In this document: one piece after another, positions 43,001 to 51,065 of the stretch
Layout: each line of letters begins with the position of its first letter
Numbering within the stretch: the stretch's first letter is position 1
Source: Gp6-AA40 sp035571515
GTDB taxonomy: Bacteria; Acidobacteriota; Vicinamibacteria; Vicinamibacterales; UBA2999
Length of the DNA: 64,000 nt
Direction of reading: 5' to 3'
NCBI GenBank assembly: GCA_035571515.1
Contig: DATNCQ010000143.1
Coordinates: 1 to 64,000 of the forward strand
Notes under the pieces: generated by a model
The model's input: the letters and a program-made list of their open reading frames with translations, nothing else
What the model was told of the DNA's origin: nothing
Databases searched by the model: none
Made by a program: the position numbers and the translations under genes

Positions 43001-43416
43001 TCGTCCGCGATGTCGAAGCCCGGGTCGAGGTCGGCCTCGAGCGGAAACTCACGCAGCAGCGAGAGACAGAACGCGTCGATGGTGCTGATGGCGATGTCGT
43101 CGATCCGGTCGCGCAGCTCGCGCCACCGCGCGGCCGGGAGGTCGCCCCGCGCCGCCGCGGCGCGAAGCGTCGCGATGATCCGCTCGCGCATCTCCGCTGC
43201 CGCCTTGCGCGTGAACGTCATGGCGAGGATGTTCGACGGGTCCACGCCCGCACGCAGCAGGTTGACGTAACGATCGACCAGGACGCGCGTCTTCCCCGTG
43301 CCGGCGGACGCCTCGAGCGCGACGTTGTGGCGCGGATCGACGGCACGAGCGCGCGCCTCCTGGTCCTTGTCGATCGCCTCGTCCACGTCGAACGGCAGCC
43401 GCGGACTACTCGTCAC
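40069..43416 (-). CDS. addA: AddA helicase-nuclease subunit (RecB-like)
   Basis: 1115 residues from a GTG overlapping addB by 11 nt; the open frame continues upstream but that part is antisense-like. UvrD-type helicase: Walker A EASAGTGKT (35-43), NILAMTFTRKAAAEM, VDEFQDTS, FIVGDRKQSIYGFR, LMTVHASKGLEFPVV, RLLYVALTRARDRLYL. The C-terminal PD-(D/E)XK nuclease has GTVDCLVE and LTLLEFKTG. With AddB it unwinds and trims double-strand ends for RecA loading. Residues about 900-930, between helicase and nuclease, are translated repeat (EPASLERANVEPANLEPTDP), a linker position that would tolerate it. Confidence 0.93.
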   Translation of the reverse strand: MTSSPRLPFDVDEAIDKDQEARARAVDPRHNVALEASAGTGKTRVLVDRYVNLLRAGVDPSNILAMTFTRKAAAEMRERIIATLRAAAARGDLPAARWRELRDRIDDIAISTIDAFCLSLLREFPLEADLDPGFDIADETEVPRLVDESLDRALRTCRGLAREDENVALVFAQLGDRRARRGLAALLNRRLVAPLVLQRYLDTGPRDLDVSVATRRAVTRLLDVFTSMPGGVSRFLASGPPEAVFVLLARELHRLEHSVETNAALEPAAVQAAYAHARDYFLTQEGEPRKQLQFKKTQFATESAWATHRDLLVGYAAAVKEASDRYKRDLNVLVSRGILRMYRVAETEYRRTLDAHAVLDFADLLLRTLQLLRQMEEFAQSRYRLESRYHHVLVDEFQDTSRAQWELVSLLVQSWGEGAGLASSGPLAPSVFIVGDRKQSIYGFRDADVSILDDARRYIEALRPGGDARRSISRSFRSVPALLAFVNDVSRDMPKAGARRDAFRYGEDDCFPVDGEGSPADHPLGLVTADTPDACAETAAAEIARLLAEGAIVRDKITGVRRPVTAADIAILFRTRDSHREFEAALERRGIGAYVYKGLGFFDADEIKDVLALLWYLADPLSDLRTAALLRSRFFRLSDEAIRRLAPNLAAALRDPIAPAIDLDAPDASTLAHAREVSARWRALVDRLPPAELLDLVLAESAYFVEMRGPRFPQARENLKKIRALIRRIQNRGYATLGRIAAHLDRLAVGDESNAVIDALDAVNLMTVHASKGLEFPVVFLVNLARGTGNFRDPIRVVAAAGGEDVSVAVGDFRSDADEDGAAKEKEETKRLLYVALTRARDRLYLGSVLKEGRLQPGRGSLAEVLPPTLVDAFAGVNGDAWRASSGAVHRFRRCEPASLERANVEPANLEPTDPGSPSAPLGASRIPDPGLDPLIDSSPPRTSIATLIERARGEATPRTAPRSNRLAGTLVHRLLQRVGFSALPVDAVRALALRRVRADEIDDPGGLEALLDAAAASYAAICASEEVRELYSAGRRLHEVPFTTTVEGRVVRGTVDCLVETAPGRLTLLEFKTGRERPEHRAQVDLYLQAMRQAFPGASIDARMIRAFDDFTEI
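40627..40718. repeat. GGGATCC and GGTTCGA heptads inside addA
   Basis: GGGATCC at 40627, 40634, 40665 and 40672, then GGTTCGA, GGTTCGC, (C) GGTTCGA, CGTTCGC, (T) CGTTCGA. The part between the GGGATCC pairs (GCTTGCCCCGAGCGGGG) is the reverse complement of the unit at 31999-32023. Confidence 0.72.
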
Positions 43417-46387
43417 CGACGTAGTCCTTCCTGCAGACCGACGGGTACGCGCAGTACGAGCAGATGCGCGGCTCGTAGGGGCGCGGCGGAAACTCGCCGC
43501 GCTCGATCGCGGAGACGAGGTCGAGCAGCCGTCCGCGCGCGTCGGCGAGCACGGAGTCCTGGTCGTCCCGCCCCGCCCTGACGATCGGCACGAGCGACCG
43601 CTTGCCGGTGAACGCAACGTATGCCGCCTCGTCCACCTGCCACGTGCCTCCGCGCTGGTCGAGGAGCCGTTCCTGGGCACATAGCGCGTAGATAGGCACC
43701 TGCAGCGCGCGCCGTGGTTGGTACACCGCGCCGGACTTGTAGTCGATCACGCGCAGCCGGTTCCCCGCCAGCAGGTCGATGCGATCGGCGACGCCGCGCA
43801 GCGACACCGCGCGGCCGCCTGCCGCGCCGAGCGTGAACTCGCCGTCGAGCCGGTACTCGAGCCACCGCTCGACGACGTCGACGGGGCGCGTGGCCTCGAG
43901 GCCGAGCACGACGTCGACGATGCCAACGGAAATGGCCGAACCGAAGAGCCGTGTCCGCTCGAGCGCGGCGTCCGCCTCCGGAAGGTGCGCGAGTAGTGGC
44001 GCCGCGACCTCCTCGAACACCGTGCGCGCCGCATCGAGGGTCTCCGGCGCGATCTGTCCCTCGCGCCGGCGGTCCCACGCCTCGAAAAAGCGTTGAAAGA
44101 CTTCGTGGATGAACCTGCCGCGGGCGCGCGGCGACAGCGCCGCTTCGTCTTCGGGCAGCTCCTCGAGCTCGAGCACGTCGGCGGCGAAGAACTTGAACGG
44201 ACAGTCCTGGTAGCGTTCCAGCGCGCTGACGGCGTACGCCCCGGCCACGTGCGGGGCGGTCTGGCCGCCGACGACTGAATCCGCGGGCCGTGCGGCGCGC
44301 CGCTCCGCCCAGGCCCGCGCGGTCTCGGAAAGCACCATGCCGTCATCGCCGGTGCAGGTGACGATCTTGGAACGAGCCCCCGCCCGTTCGATCTCGTCGA
44401 GGAGCATCGACGGCGACACGAGCGAATCGTGCTCGAGCGAGAAGGTCGAGATCCCGAGCGTCTTCGCGGGCAGGCGCAGCAGATCGGCGAAGGCCGCGCG
44501 TTCCGCCTCGACCCGGTCGGCGTCGGCGGGCCAGCCAAGGTCGCGCATGATGGCCGGCGAATAGAAGATGTTGCGCCGCGGCCGGTCGGGCCACTCGCCG
44601 TCAACGAGGCCCGCGAGCTGCACGTGGTCGAACTCGCCGAACGGCGCGCTCTCGGCATCGACCAGGTGCACGCCGGACTCGCCGCGGCGCGACGCGAACG
44701 TGTGCATGTCGATGCCGCGGCGCACCATTGCCGCGACCTCGTCGAACGGCACGGTTCTCGAATCGAAGCGCGCGCAGGCGTCACGCAGCGACCGCAGCAC
44801 GCCGAGGACGGCGCCGCGCGCCCGCCGCTGTCGCGCGTGAAGCGCTTCCACCTCCGCCGACTGGTCCGGCGACCCAGGCACGTTCTCGTGCGCGGCCAGG
44901 AACGTCAGCAGGCAATCGAGGTGCGCGGCAATCGTTGCGTCGCAGCGAAGCGCCATCAGCTCCCTGGCAACCGCCTGCAGAACCGCTGCGCCGGCCACGG
45001 CCGCTTTCGAGACGCGCGACCCGGCACGCCATGTCTCGACGAGCCGATCGAGCGAGTCGAGACCCCCAAGGTAGCCGGCCTCGCTCAACGCCCGATCGAG
45101 CGCGGCGATTTCTCCGGCGCGAACCGCCTCGCCGTCCGCACCCGGAAACCGCAGGTGCGGCGAGCGCAGCAGCGCGACGGCCGGGACGCGCGCGAAGTTG
45201 GCGCTGATGAAGGAGAACACCAGGTCGACGGCCGCGGCATACGGCTCCGCGGCAAGCGGCAGCGCGTCGAACATCTGGCACGGGATGCCCTGCGACCGGA
45301 ACACCTCCTGCGCAAGGTAGACGTACGGCAGCCGCTGGCGCACGACGATGGCGATGCGATCGAGGGGCGGCGGCTCGGGCCCGCACGCGTTGGCGCGTAC
45401 CTGGCGGGCAAACGATGTGACCTCGTCTTCGCGGTCGCGGGCGACGCCGAAGCTGGCAGCTGGCAGCTGGCAGCTGGCAGCAATTGCGCGGGCCGAAAAT
45501 TCCTTCTCGGTGCTGCCTGCTGCCTGCTGCCCGCTGCCCGCTGCCTCGAAGCGCGTCTCCTCGATGCCGGGCAGCCATTCATGGATGCGCTCGTGAAACG
45601 ACCCCGCGAGCATCGTGTCGGTGACGACGACATCGAGGCCCTCGAGACCGGGGATGCGGGCGAGCAGATCCCAGTCGACCGGAAAGAGGCCGTAGCGGTC
45701 GCCCGCCCGATCGCGCACGGCCACGATCACGTGCCGCCAGGGGTGCGCGGCCGCGGTGGCGAGCAGCCGGTCGCGCATCGCGTGCTCGTCGACGCCGCCG
45801 GATGCGGCGCACAGCCGTGTGAACTCGCGGAACGCCGCGGCGAAGAAGCGCGTCTGCCGAACCAGCCGCTCGGCGCCGCGGTCGGCGTCCTGCCCGCTAT
45901 CGAGCCTTCCGATGGTCAGCCGCTCGAAGTCGTCCACGGATTTCTGGTGGCGCCCGAGCGCATCGAAGAATTCGAGCATCGCGCCAATCAGGCCGGGACG
46001 AACGCGAAACGGCGGCTCGGCGCCGGCATCGATCGCGGCGCGGCACGCGACGGCCAGCAGCGCCTCCCGCTCCTCGGTCGTGTAGGGCGCGCCGCTGGCG
46101 GACGTCCCTTGACCACGCGCCAGCTCGTCGAAGGCGGAAATCCGCTCGAACAACCGCTCGTGCAGTTCCGCGCGCGTCACGAAATCCGGAAGCACGAGGG
46201 TGCTGCCGGCGGGCATGCGGTCCTCGATCGAGCGAAGCAGATGGTGCGCGGCGGCGCGGGTGGGACAGACGAGGAGCCGATCGCGCGCGTCGAGCGGCGA
46301 GCCGCCGGTGGCGAGCGCCGCGAGCGCGCTTCGGAACGTTCGCAGATCCGCCGCCCGCACGAGTCGGGTCGTGCGGGGTGTGATCAC
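43406..46387 (-). CDS. addB: AddB nuclease subunit with Fe-S cluster
   Basis: 993 residues from a GTG overlapping the upstream TGA by 4 nt. An inactivated UvrD-like N half without a usable Walker A (LLVCPTRAAAHHLLRSIED) is followed by a RecB-type nuclease: LRVIDYKSG and, around it, the four Cys of the 4Fe-4S staple, one in ERYQDCPFKFFAAD and three in CSYCAYPSVC, as in B. subtilis AddB. Residues about 281-315 (EAAGSGQQAAGSTEKEFSAR and on) interrupt the helicase-like part and are encoded by heptad repeats. It acts with AddA, encoded immediately downstream, in double-strand break repair. Confidence 0.92.
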   Translation of the reverse strand: MITPRTTRLVRAADLRTFRSALAALATGGSPLDARDRLLVCPTRAAAHHLLRSIEDRMPAGSTLVLPDFVTRAELHERLFERISAFDELARGQGTSASGAPYTTEEREALLAVACRAAIDAGAEPPFRVRPGLIGAMLEFFDALGRHQKSVDDFERLTIGRLDSGQDADRGAERLVRQTRFFAAAFREFTRLCAASGGVDEHAMRDRLLATAAAHPWRHVIVAVRDRAGDRYGLFPVDWDLLARIPGLEGLDVVVTDTMLAGSFHERIHEWLPGIEETRFEAAGSGQQAAGSTEKEFSARAIAASCQLPAASFGVARDREDEVTSFARQVRANACGPEPPPLDRIAIVVRQRLPYVYLAQEVFRSQGIPCQMFDALPLAAEPYAAAVDLVFSFISANFARVPAVALLRSPHLRFPGADGEAVRAGEIAALDRALSEAGYLGGLDSLDRLVETWRAGSRVSKAAVAGAAVLQAVARELMALRCDATIAAHLDCLLTFLAAHENVPGSPDQSAEVEALHARQRRARGAVLGVLRSLRDACARFDSRTVPFDEVAAMVRRGIDMHTFASRRGESGVHLVDAESAPFGEFDHVQLAGLVDGEWPDRPRRNIFYSPAIMRDLGWPADADRVEAERAAFADLLRLPAKTLGISTFSLEHDSLVSPSMLLDEIERAGARSKIVTCTGDDGMVLSETARAWAERRAARPADSVVGGQTAPHVAGAYAVSALERYQDCPFKFFAADVLELEELPEDEAALSPRARGRFIHEVFQRFFEAWDRRREGQIAPETLDAARTVFEEVAAPLLAHLPEADAALERTRLFGSAISVGIVDVVLGLEATRPVDVVERWLEYRLDGEFTLGAAGGRAVSLRGVADRIDLLAGNRLRVIDYKSGAVYQPRRALQVPIYALCAQERLLDQRGGTWQVDEAAYVAFTGKRSLVPIVRAGRDDQDSVLADARGRLLDLVSAIERGEFPPRPYEPRICSYCAYPSVCRKDYVGDE
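45452..45546. repeat. Opposed heptad arms inside addB
   Basis: GCTGGCA four times (45452-45479) and GCTGCCT, GCTGCCT, GCTGCCC, GCTGCCC, GCTGCCT (45512-45546). TGCCAGC versus TGCCTGC makes the arms nearly complementary, with 32 nt between. The reading frame passes through it. Confidence 0.78.
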
Positions 46388-47763
46388 TGGAGACGAGGAG
46401 GTTCGAGTAGCGCCCGGAGATCGTGCTGCACGCGCGCCACCATCAGGATGGCGCCCGCGGCAGACGAGGACGCCTGCCAGGCGATGCCGACATCGCCCGA
46501 CGACACCGCGCTGTAGCGGATGTCCACCGCGGTCGCGGCGAATCGCCATGCGCTGACCAGGAGCTGGTGCGTGTCGCGCAGGTCGTCGGGGACGGTCATC
46601 CGCTGCAGCCGATCGGCGCCGCCCGCAAGCCGGCCCCGCAGCGTGACCAGCGTCGTCGGGGAAGGACCGGCAAGGCGGCGGATGGCGTCGAGCGATGGCT
46701 GAATCTTGATCAGCTGCATCAGCTGCGAGCCGACGGTGCGCTGGTACTCGCGATAGCTCGCGCGGTGCAGCTGCCACTGGTCCCGCAGCAGGCGGAGGCG
46801 GCGTGCGTTCTCCAGCCACAGCTGCAGCGCGGTGTTGAGCGACTGCACCACTTCGGGCCGGCGTCCGCCGAGACGCTCGTCTTCCTTCGACACCTGATGG
46901 AGGGCGCGCTCGACGTCCGAGATCCGCGCCTTCCCGGCCGCGTTCGCCGCCGACACGAGGAGACGGTGGGACATGTCCGCATACCGCTCGTCGACGGCGA
47001 TCTCCTCGTGGATTTGCTCCTCGGCCATGCGGCGGAACCGCGACGCCTCGTCCGGGGACAACGATGCGCCGCCTTCCACGACGAGCGCGAGTGCCTCCTG
47101 CAGGAGGGAGATGCGGTCGGCCACGCGCGGTGCAAGCTGCGCGACGCGGAACGTCGCCTTGATCTGCTCCGAGAGACCCGGCGCGGCCAGCAGCGGCTCG
47201 AATCCCGTTTCTTCCGGCGTCGCGACCAGCGCGAGGTTGAAGTCGCTGCGCCCCGCTGCCGCGCGGAGATCCGAGATGGCTTCGTCGAGCAGCGCCACGA
47301 CCTCGCGCACATCGCGCTGGCGGTAGCCATAGTGGTTCGCCGGCCAGTCCGCGAGCGTCTTGCGCGCCTGCTCCGCCTGATCGAGCGCGGCGTTCTTGTC
47401 GGCCGAGAGCGCCACCTCGTTGAGCACGCGGGCCACGTCACTGCTCAGCCGCTGAAAGTCTTCCTCGCCGCGTGTTTCCGCGTAGTGTTCGTGGCGCGCG
47501 GAGGCGGCATACCGCTCCGTTCGCGCCCAGTCGATCTGCGACGAGGGGAGCGTCACGACGTGCAGGCGCGGCTGATCGGCGGGTCCGCCGACGGGCATCG
47601 AGAACACCACCTGGTCGTCGAGCCGCGCGAACTCGCCGTAGCTGACGACGCTGGCGCCGTCGCGGAAGAATAGGCGGAACAGCGTCGCGTCGGCGGCCGC
47701 GCGCGCCAGCGGCACGGCTGCGAGCCACACGAGTACGACGAGAGGGGCAATGCGCCGCGTCAT
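46384..47763 (-). CDS. Exported helical protein of unknown function in the addAB operon
   Basis: 459 residues with signal peptide (IAPLVVLVWLAAVPLARAAA). After a beta-rich start (LFRLFFRDGASVVSYGEFAR, QVVFSMPVGG) the rest is helical and rich in Glu, Arg, Gln and Leu, with coiled-coil-like stretches (ALDQAEQARKTLADW, VVQSLNTALQLWLENARRLR). No catalytic motif. The stop overlaps addB by 4 nt, so it is translationally coupled to a DNA repair gene although it seems to be secreted; the reason is unclear. Confidence 0.72.
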   Translation of the reverse strand: MTRRIAPLVVLVWLAAVPLARAAADATLFRLFFRDGASVVSYGEFARLDDQVVFSMPVGGPADQPRLHVVTLPSSQIDWARTERYAASARHEHYAETRGEEDFQRLSSDVARVLNEVALSADKNAALDQAEQARKTLADWPANHYGYRQRDVREVVALLDEAISDLRAAAGRSDFNLALVATPEETGFEPLLAAPGLSEQIKATFRVAQLAPRVADRISLLQEALALVVEGGASLSPDEASRFRRMAEEQIHEEIAVDERYADMSHRLLVSAANAAGKARISDVERALHQVSKEDERLGGRRPEVVQSLNTALQLWLENARRLRLLRDQWQLHRASYREYQRTVGSQLMQLIKIQPSLDAIRRLAGPSPTTLVTLRGRLAGGADRLQRMTVPDDLRDTHQLLVSAWRFAATAVDIRYSAVSSGDVGIAWQASSSAAGAILMVARVQHDLRALLEPPRLQ

Positions 47764-48012
47764 GCAGGGTGAATTCCTATTGTAGCGTCTGCCGCAACGG
47801 CGCCGCCGGGCGGCTCGATGTGGAAATCCTGTGCATGAGACGTGCAAATCCTGTGGACAACCGCGACCGCGAAATATTTTTCCGCGCGCGATGCTGGCGA
47901 TCCGCCCGCGGCGGTGGCTGTGCATGGGCGCTTCGCGTCTCCCTTCGCTTGATTGCGAGGCGCCGCCGAATAAGATCGTCCGCGCTCCTGACCCCACCGG
48001 GGACGCCAAGAC
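47764..48012. other. Intergenic stretch with no clear feature
   Basis: Between the divergent genes at 47763 and 48013. It should hold promoters for both, but I see no strong -35/-10 pair or repeat. Confidence 0.4.
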
Positions 48013-48246
48013 GTGATCGTTCATCACTTCGAAGAGACCATCGGCGGCCGTGCGTATCAGATCGAAGTTACGGCCGTCAGCAATCGGTGGCGGGCCCAGT
48101 TGCGCCGGGGACCGGGGGTGCCCGCCGCGATGATGCCGTTCTACGGCCAGACGCCTGTCGAGGCAGCTCGGCAGTTGTCGCAGTGGCTGGTGCTGACGCA
48201 TCAACGCTTCGCGGACACGAACGCGGCGGCCCGGCCCACGGTCTAG
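48013..48246 (+). CDS. Small protein of unknown function
   Basis: 77 residues, GTG start. VHHFEETIGGRAYQIEVTAV suggests a beta-hairpin start; RWRAQLRRGPGVPAAMMPFY then a helix with WLVLTHQRF. Similar small proteins are common in this phylum. It precedes the tRNA gene by about 200 nt, a stretch in which I see nothing else. Confidence 0.6.
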   Translation: MIVHHFEETIGGRAYQIEVTAVSNRWRAQLRRGPGVPAAMMPFYGQTPVEAARQLSQWLVLTHQRFADTNAAARPTV

Positions 48247-48447
48247 CGACAGGACGATTGACGGCGGGTCGCGACCTCGACGGTCACGTCCGCCCTGTCG
48301 TCAGGGCCGTACGTCCGCCACGACCTCTCGGAGAAACCGCCGTAGCATCGGAGCTCCACGACGTGCGGCTGGCGAGTGTCGAACACGGCCAGCGCAGATC
48401 TTCCTTCACGGGAGTGCCTGCGCTACCATCAAAGGTCCCCTCCGAGT

Positions 48448-48523
48448 GGGCCTGTAGCGCAGTTGGGAGCGCGCCTGAATGGCATTCAGGAGGTCACCGG
48501 TTCGATCCCGGTCAGGTCCACCA
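48448..48523 (+). tRNA. tRNA-Ala (anticodon GGC)
   Basis: 76 nt with encoded CCA. Acceptor GGGCCTG pairs with CAGGTCC (one G-U). Anticodon stem CCTGA/TCAGG encloses loop ATGGCAT with anticodon GGC. The T-loop GTTCGATCC is normal. The gene is on the plus strand and its 3' end borders a structured repeat and a lower-GC stretch. Confidence 0.97.
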
Positions 48524-48595
48524 TCCTTCGCTCGCCCTCCGGGCGAAGCTACGGATGGCAAGCCCGGCGAGCCTGCTCCGTTCAAGCGAAGGATG
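48522..48595. repeat. Palindromic element directly after the tRNA
   Basis: CATCCTTCGCT (48522-48532) and AGCGAAGGATG (48585-48595) are a perfect 11-bp inverted repeat; inside is CGCCC-TCC-GGGCG. The left arm starts in the tRNA CCA. It may be a processing site, a terminator or a repeat element targeting the tRNA end. Confidence 0.6.
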
Positions 48596-48623
48596 AGCGG
48601 CAGATGCGTTCGGGCGACAGCCT

Positions 48624-49262
48624 ATGATTCCCTCTCGTGTCCTTTTACTCGTCGCTTTCGCCGTCCTCGCCTGTGGGCAGCGCCCGAATCAGACGTCTCC
48701 AGAGGGTGCAGCAAATGAACCTCCTGACCACCGACCGGTAACCAAATCGACGGCGCCCACCCAGCCGGATATGCACGTTGTCTCGACATCCGGAATGGGC
48801 AGCGTTCGCCTCCAGATGACATTGGATGAAGCACGGCGAGCGCTTCCCGTTGGGAAGTTCGAACGGACTTCTGATGGCGACGGAGCCGCTCTCGTCGAGG
48901 TTACGCTTTCACCCGCTGAGTCGATGATCCTATCGGCGGACGAGGACAATTCTAGTGACCCAATCGATTGGTCTAAGAGAATCAAGACGATTGAGACGTT
49001 CAGCCCGGCCTTCCACACCGTCGAGGGTGTGCACCCAGGCTCGCTAGTCACGGACGTCGAAATGGTGTTCGGGAAAACCAGAGAAATCGAGAAGAGCGAA
49101 ATCGAATCGCGTGAGTACATCGCATTCGAAAAGCAGCCAAGTTATCTCACGCTCAGACTGGACTCGGCCGGGATTTTTTCCGCTGGTTCACGACGGACAA
49201 CGAAGTTCGAGCCTGACGCCAAGATCCTCTCGGTTGCCGTATCAACGAACTCAACAAATTGA
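48624..49262 (+). CDS. Lipoprotein of unknown function
   Basis: 212 residues. Signal peptide with lipobox VLAC (LLLVAFAVLACGQRPNQ), so it should be lipid-anchored. The mature part includes MGSVRLQMTLDEARRALPVG, a pattern seen in small DUF-type periplasmic proteins, and a KIEKSEIESREYIAFE-like stretch. Codon use and GC are visibly lower than in neighbours, which suggests transfer. It is the first gene after the tRNA. Confidence 0.68.
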   Translation: MIPSRVLLLVAFAVLACGQRPNQTSPEGAANEPPDHRPVTKSTAPTQPDMHVVSTSGMGSVRLQMTLDEARRALPVGKFERTSDGDGAALVEVTLSPAESMILSADEDNSSDPIDWSKRIKTIETFSPAFHTVEGVHPGSLVTDVEMVFGKTREIEKSEIESREYIAFEKQPSYLTLRLDSAGIFSAGSRRTTKFEPDAKILSVAVSTNSTN

Positions 49263-49326
49263 TCAGGCGAGGCGTGTGCGTCTGTCCTTAGCGGTCTTCA
49301 TCCCATTAGACCTTCACCGCTCCCGC

Positions 49327-49680
49327 TCACTTCCTCCCCAACTCGATGATCTTCACATCCGGACCACGTGAGATCTTCGCGATGAACCCACGCTTCGAAT
49401 GACGCCTGCACAGGCGGGACATCCTCTCCAGCGCTGACAGGATCAACGCGGCCGCTTCGTCACCAGTGAGGGACGATGATGTGATGCTGAAGAAGCGAAG
49501 CCTCGCAGCAATGACGGCTTGTTTTTCGAGCTGGTTGTACCGGATCCGATCGTCGCGCGTGATGACGATCCAGCCGTTGACGCCAGCTTCGCGCAGCCAG
49601 ACAACGTCTTCCATCCCTTGAGGAAAGAGCTCGTCATGGACGCGGATCTCGACACCCGCGGTGCGCAGCGCCTCGGGCAC
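49327..49680 (-). CDS. PIN-like (VapC45/DUF5615-type) toxin, N terminus without start codon
   Basis: 117 residues from a GTG at 49680. The chain (VPEALRTAGVEIRVHDELFP; WLREAGVNGWIVITRDDRIR) is the PIN-like toxin usually paired with DUF433 antitoxins. In the same frame, upstream of the GTG and directly after the antitoxin TGA, the DNA still encodes PVFFIDRSLGRKK, the conserved first strand with the metal-binding Asp, but no ATG, GTG or TTG precedes it. As annotated, the protein would lack that Asp. Either a non-canonical start is used or the toxin has been disabled. Confidence 0.6.
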   Translation of the reverse strand: MPEALRTAGVEIRVHDELFPQGMEDVVWLREAGVNGWIVITRDDRIRYNQLEKQAVIAARLRFFSITSSSLTGDEAAALILSALERMSRLCRRHSKRGFIAKISRGPDVKIIELGRK

Positions 49681-49722
49681 CTTCTTTCGGCCCAGTGATC
49701 TATCGATGAAGAATACAGGGGC

Positions 49723-50478
49723 TCAGGCGGCTTTCGCCGGCTGGAGCTCGCAGCGGACCGCTTCTTCGATGTTGAGCGGGTCCTCGCCATAGTCATCGGC
49801 GAGATCAGCGATCGACTCGCCCGCCTTGTACCGGTCAGCGATCACCGCAGTCCGCACTGCGGACATTTTCAGAATCGGCCGACCAAACTCCACGCGGGGG
49901 TCCATCGTAACCACGCGGGGCTGAGAGGCTTCTTCAGACGAAGTCCGTCGACTGCGGGTAAACGGATAGAGCCGCGCCACGAATCCGTCCTTGTCCCACT
50001 CCACGCGCTGGAGGTGCAGGCCAATCAGATCGCGCATCGCGATCTGGCCATGCCTGGACGCATTGATCACATCCTTGAGACCCGCTGCTTCAACGAACAG
50101 GTGCTTGCCGTCCGTAAGCATTTCGTGATGGATCAGAGGATGAGGGCTGCGGAAGTGTTCGCGAAGATAGCTGACGGCTCGACGAATCTGCGACAACTCG
50201 ACTTGATATTGACGTCGCAGCGCATCCAAGACATGCGCTTCGGTGAGGTTGATGAAGGACAGCCGAGAGTGCGTCGGATCCGCGAGTTCGATTACTGCCT
50301 CCGATCGACGACTTGCGCCCGATCGCAACGGGTACGACCGTCCCGAAACCCACGAACGCAGGGTGTTGTCGGGAATCTGCAGGTAACGAGAGGCTTCGAA
50401 TACTGAATACAGCGGTACCTCCAGGACCTGGGGTCCCGAGTACAGCTGCTCCAGGTTCGGCCGTCTGGTCGCTCCCAC
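49723..50478 (-). CDS. DUF433-domain antitoxin-like protein
   Basis: 251 residues, GTG start. N-terminal MerR-like helix-turn-helix (YSVFEASRYLQIPDNTLRSW) and a C-terminal DUF433 module (PILKMSAVRTAVIADRYKAG, SIADLADDYGEDPLNIEEAV), a typical antitoxin that binds DNA and its PIN-like partner. It is in frame with the toxin, separated by a single TGA. Lower GC than the flanking chromosome. Confidence 0.78.
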   Translation of the reverse strand: MGATRRPNLEQLYSGPQVLEVPLYSVFEASRYLQIPDNTLRSWVSGRSYPLRSGASRRSEAVIELADPTHSRLSFINLTEAHVLDALRRQYQVELSQIRRAVSYLREHFRSPHPLIHHEMLTDGKHLFVEAAGLKDVINASRHGQIAMRDLIGLHLQRVEWDKDGFVARLYPFTRSRRTSSEEASQPRVVTMDPRVEFGRPILKMSAVRTAVIADRYKAGESIADLADDYGEDPLNIEEAVRCELQPAKAA

Positions 50479-50574
50479 GCGACAATCCTAATCTGTGGAC
50501 CCAAGCCCTTCAACCACGGAACTTCGACGACGGCGGGACTTGCCAGCCAGAGGCCACTCCGGCATTCTTCGTCG

Positions 50575-50827
50575 ATGCCGCCATACGAAGAGCTGTTCCC
50601 TGTCGGCGCACTGGTGCGAATCGCATCACAGCTTGAACAGGTCAAGCAGACGTGGCGTTTTCATCACCCTTGTCGTCCGAACACTCGCCTTCGCTCAAAG
50701 GCAAGGGACAGTCAAACAGGTCGCGTTTTACCATGGCGGAGACGTGCTCTACGCGCTGGACGGTATTCCGGGGATGTGGCACGAGCAGTGTTGGTCCCCG
50801 TCAAGTGACAGCCGCCGTACGTTCTAG
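50575..50827 (+). pseudogene. Frameshifted small gene
   Basis: The ATG frame reads PPYEELFPVGALVRIASQLE and QTWRFHHP, then loses sense. A second frame continues with TLAFAQRQGTVKQVAFYHGG and DVLYALDGIPGMWHEQC. Together they make one normal small protein of a type common in bacteria (function unknown). The shift lies at about 50664-50690. Confidence 0.6.
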
Positions 50828-51065
50828 CGACTTCTCGAGCGTTTCGACGTGCCTCAACCATTCGGCGATTCGGGCGCCGGTCTAGTCCACCAACTCCAAG
50901 TCTCCATCGACGTGCGATCAGCCCGAATCCACAGGTCCAATCGCTAGCAGGGCCGACGCCAGGTAGCCGTTGAAAATCGACGATGACGATGGCATTGGCG
51001 TCGTCGTTGGCGACGAGGCGAACACGCGCCGTCCCTCGATTTATGACGACGCATCCTAGGCACGG
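50828..51065. other. Intergenic stretch with possible decayed coding
   Basis: On the minus strand a frame reads NRGTARVRLVANDDANAIVI without a clear start, perhaps a relic of a RelE-like toxin. Otherwise I see nothing here. Confidence 0.25.

Noticed and set aside
45452..45546. CRISPR-like spacing of repeats
   Set aside because: Units are 7 nt, contiguous and inside a coding frame; there are no spacers and no cas genes in the window.
50900..50950. CAGGTCCA near 50927 as a possible att copy of the tRNA-Ala end
   Set aside because: Only 8 bp match and no integrase gene is present; chance is sufficient.
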